64,000 nucleotides of DNA from Luscinia megarhynchos (Eukaryota; Chordata; Aves; Passeriformes; Turdidae), in the NCBI GenBank assembly GCA_034336665.1, contig CM067592.1:49431783-49495782 (forward strand). The letters run 5' to 3'. The notes beneath the pieces were generated by a model. It was not told the DNA's origin. It did no database searches and saw nothing but the letters and a program-made list of their open reading frames with translations. The stretch's first letter is position 1; every line of letters starts with the position of its first letter. Shown here piece by piece: positions 62,601 to 64,000 of the stretch. The position numbers and the translations under genes were made by a program.

Positions 62601-63124
62601 ACTGCACAAATGTAGCAAAAATGGTGCAAAGAAGCTTTTGTCGCCTCCTTTTTTGTGGCTCGAGAAACAAGCTAGTTTTTTTGACAGCTGTCACTTGAGC
62701 TCACGTCTGCCGTGGGACTGGTCCTGGAGCTCTCGGGAGATGTGGCCGGCTGTCCCCGCGCCACCTGCAGGAGGCAGAGCAGGAGCGGGGGACCGGGCGC
62801 CACGCTGTCTGCTTCCAGACGTGCCCCAGCGACGCCTCGCCTGGGGCCCCTTGCCGAGATGCTCCTTGCAGACATCACGTATGGCATCGCACAGTCTGGG
62901 AAAAAGACGCGGTGTGGTGGTCTCTGAGCAGCCCAGAAGGGCAGGGGAGGTCTGTGAAGCGCTTTTATGCCCTTCGGGAATTGGCCGTGGAACGGGCACT
63001 CGGCAGCGCAGCGGCGGGGCGTGGCCATGCCAGCAGTGGGCGGGGCCGCGCCCTGCTGTGGGCGGGACTCTCTGCCCTCCCCCTGCTAGCGCTCCCAGGG
63101 CCGCGCGGGGGCGCCCCACGCCGC

Positions 63125-63148
63125 TCCCGTCCCGTCCCGTCCCGTCCC
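63125..63148. repeat. (CCCGT)n pentamer run
   Basis: Nearly five CCCGT units about 40 bases upstream of the ATG at 63187. Confidence 0.9.
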
Positions 63149-63186
63149 TGCGCCGCCGTGCCGAGCGCGGAGCCGGCGCGGCCGTC

Positions 63187-63208
63187 ATGGAGGTCAGCGC
63201 GGACTCCG
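63187..63208 (+). CDS. Possible alternative first coding exon
   Basis: ATG at 63187 gives MEVSADS and a phase-1 end at donor gtcagt, the same phase as the exon at 63522. It could be an alternative ECPAS first exon, or the start of a different gene. It is too short to identify. Confidence 0.3.
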
Positions 63209-63521
63209 GTCAGTGCTGCCCCCGCAAACCTCCTCCTCGGGGCCCGCCGGGCGGGGCGGCGGCGGCGGGGCTGGGCCGTGAATGCGACGGGGGCGGGCGG
63301 CGGGGACGGCGGCTCTCTCTAAATATAAACCGGCTGTGACAGAAGAGCGGGCGCTGCCGCTGTCGAGGGGATCCGCAGGGAGCAGGAGGAGGAGAAGGAG
63401 GGGGTGGAAGAGGTGGAGAGGGAGGAGGGGAGAGGCGGCCGCCGGCCCGGTGCCGGTGCCGGAGAGGGGTGGGAGGCGCGGAGCGTCTCTCGCCGCCTCC
63501 CCTCCCTCCCCAGCCGGCAAC

Positions 63522-63549
63522 ATGGCCGCGGCCGCTCAGGACGAGCTCA
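63522..63549 (+). CDS. ECPAS: Probable ECPAS (KIAA0368/ECM29) first coding exon
   Basis: ATG at 63522 gives MAAAAQDEL and ends in phase 1 at a perfect donor gtaagt. ECPAS, an adaptor and scaffold of the 26S proteasome, has an AQDEL motif near its N-terminus in human. Conserved gene order also predicts ECPAS on this strand beyond DNAJC25. Only nine codons are visible, so the call rests on a short motif plus synteny. The rest of the gene is right of the window. Confidence 0.55.
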
Positions 63550-64000
63550 GTAAGTGCTCGCGGCGCAGGGACTCGCAGCGGGGGCTGGCGGGCGGGCGGG
63601 CGAGCGGGCGGGCGGTCCAGGGCTTCCCCGCAGAGGGTCTCCTCTGCGGTGGGGGCCCGGCCCCCGGCCCGGCCGGGCGGTGACGGCAGCAGGGCCGGAC
63701 CGGCCCTGGGAGGCCATGTCGGGAAGCGGAAAGCGGGAGCAGCGGCGCCTCCGCATCCCTGGCCCCGCCGCGGACACAGCGGCTGCGTGACCTTGCGGGG
63801 CGGCGGCGGCAGCTCCTGGCCGGGACGGAGCCTGGGGTCGCCGAGATTCCCGGCGCAGGGGGAGCGGCCACCGCCTACCGCTCCTGAACGGGCACGGGCG
63901 GCAGCGCCTCTGCTCGCCGTGCTGTCGCCCCGCGTTGTGCCAGTGCCGTGTTCGAGCCGCAGCAGCGGTGTGCCGCGAGGCGGGCTGGCGCGTCCAGGGG

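Larger units (their letters stand above)
62990..64000. promoter_or_regulatory. CpG island at right edge (probable ECPAS promoter)
   Basis: CpG-dense sequence running to the end of the window, with two possible first coding exons and a TATA-like aaatataaa at 63321-63329 between them. A (CCCGT)n run lies at 63125-63148. Confidence 0.8.

Noticed and set aside
62638..63339. Long GC-rich plus-strand frames upstream of the right-edge exons
   Set aside because: Several frames on both strands are open at once, as expected where stop codons are rare. No protein family signature was seen.

Overview
This is vertebrate, and very probably bird, genomic DNA. Multi-exon genes have GT-AG introns. CpG islands mark the promoters. 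The interspersed repeats are the avian pair of 5'-truncated CR1 LINEs, with the usual tail made of short ATTCTATGATTCT-like units, and ERVL-type LTR elements. The LTR style suggests Neoaves rather than a galliform, but that is inference. Gene order and orientation match human 9q31.3 read backwards (SHOC1, GNG10, DNAJC25, then ECPAS). From general knowledge, in chicken this block lies on the Z chromosome.

Layout. 1246-31692 (+): the last 20 recognisable coding exons of the meiotic crossover gene SHOC1. Every exon-exon phase is compatible, no internal stop was met, and the 5' end lies left of the window. About 31.8-36 kb: mostly unremarkable intergenic DNA and the probable 3' UTR of the convergent gene GNG10. 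38016-41432 (-): GNG10, a complete 68-residue G-protein gamma subunit in two coding exons, with a CpG-island promoter. 41.8-43.5 kb: two CR1 pieces in opposite orientation. 44.6-52.6 kb: a decayed ERVL-like provirus (+) with an extra LTR of the same family inserted backwards and a second candidate LTR. 53815-60562 (-): DNAJC25, complete in four coding exons (352 aa), with a CpG-island promoter. 60.8-62.6 kb: CR1 tails and a decayed ERVL LTR. 62.99 kb to the end: a CpG island with two possible first coding exons on the + strand. The second fits the N-terminus of ECPAS (KIAA0368/ECM29).

How the genes relate. They share a neighbourhood rather than a pathway. SHOC1 acts in meiotic recombination, GNG10 in membrane G-protein signalling, DNAJC25 is an ER/membrane J-protein, and ECPAS is a proteasome adaptor. 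The one potentially functional link is DNAJC25 to GNG10. Human cells make a DNAJC25-GNG10 readthrough transcript, and here every coding junction in both genes is phase 0, so such a fusion would stay in frame despite the ERV between them.

I found no sign of a new gene system. The best leads are local: the readthrough-compatible phases, a probable 3'-UTR intron in GNG10, alternative first exons at the right end, a CTCF-like site in a SHOC1 intron, and a near-perfect 94-bp tandem duplication inside a CR1.
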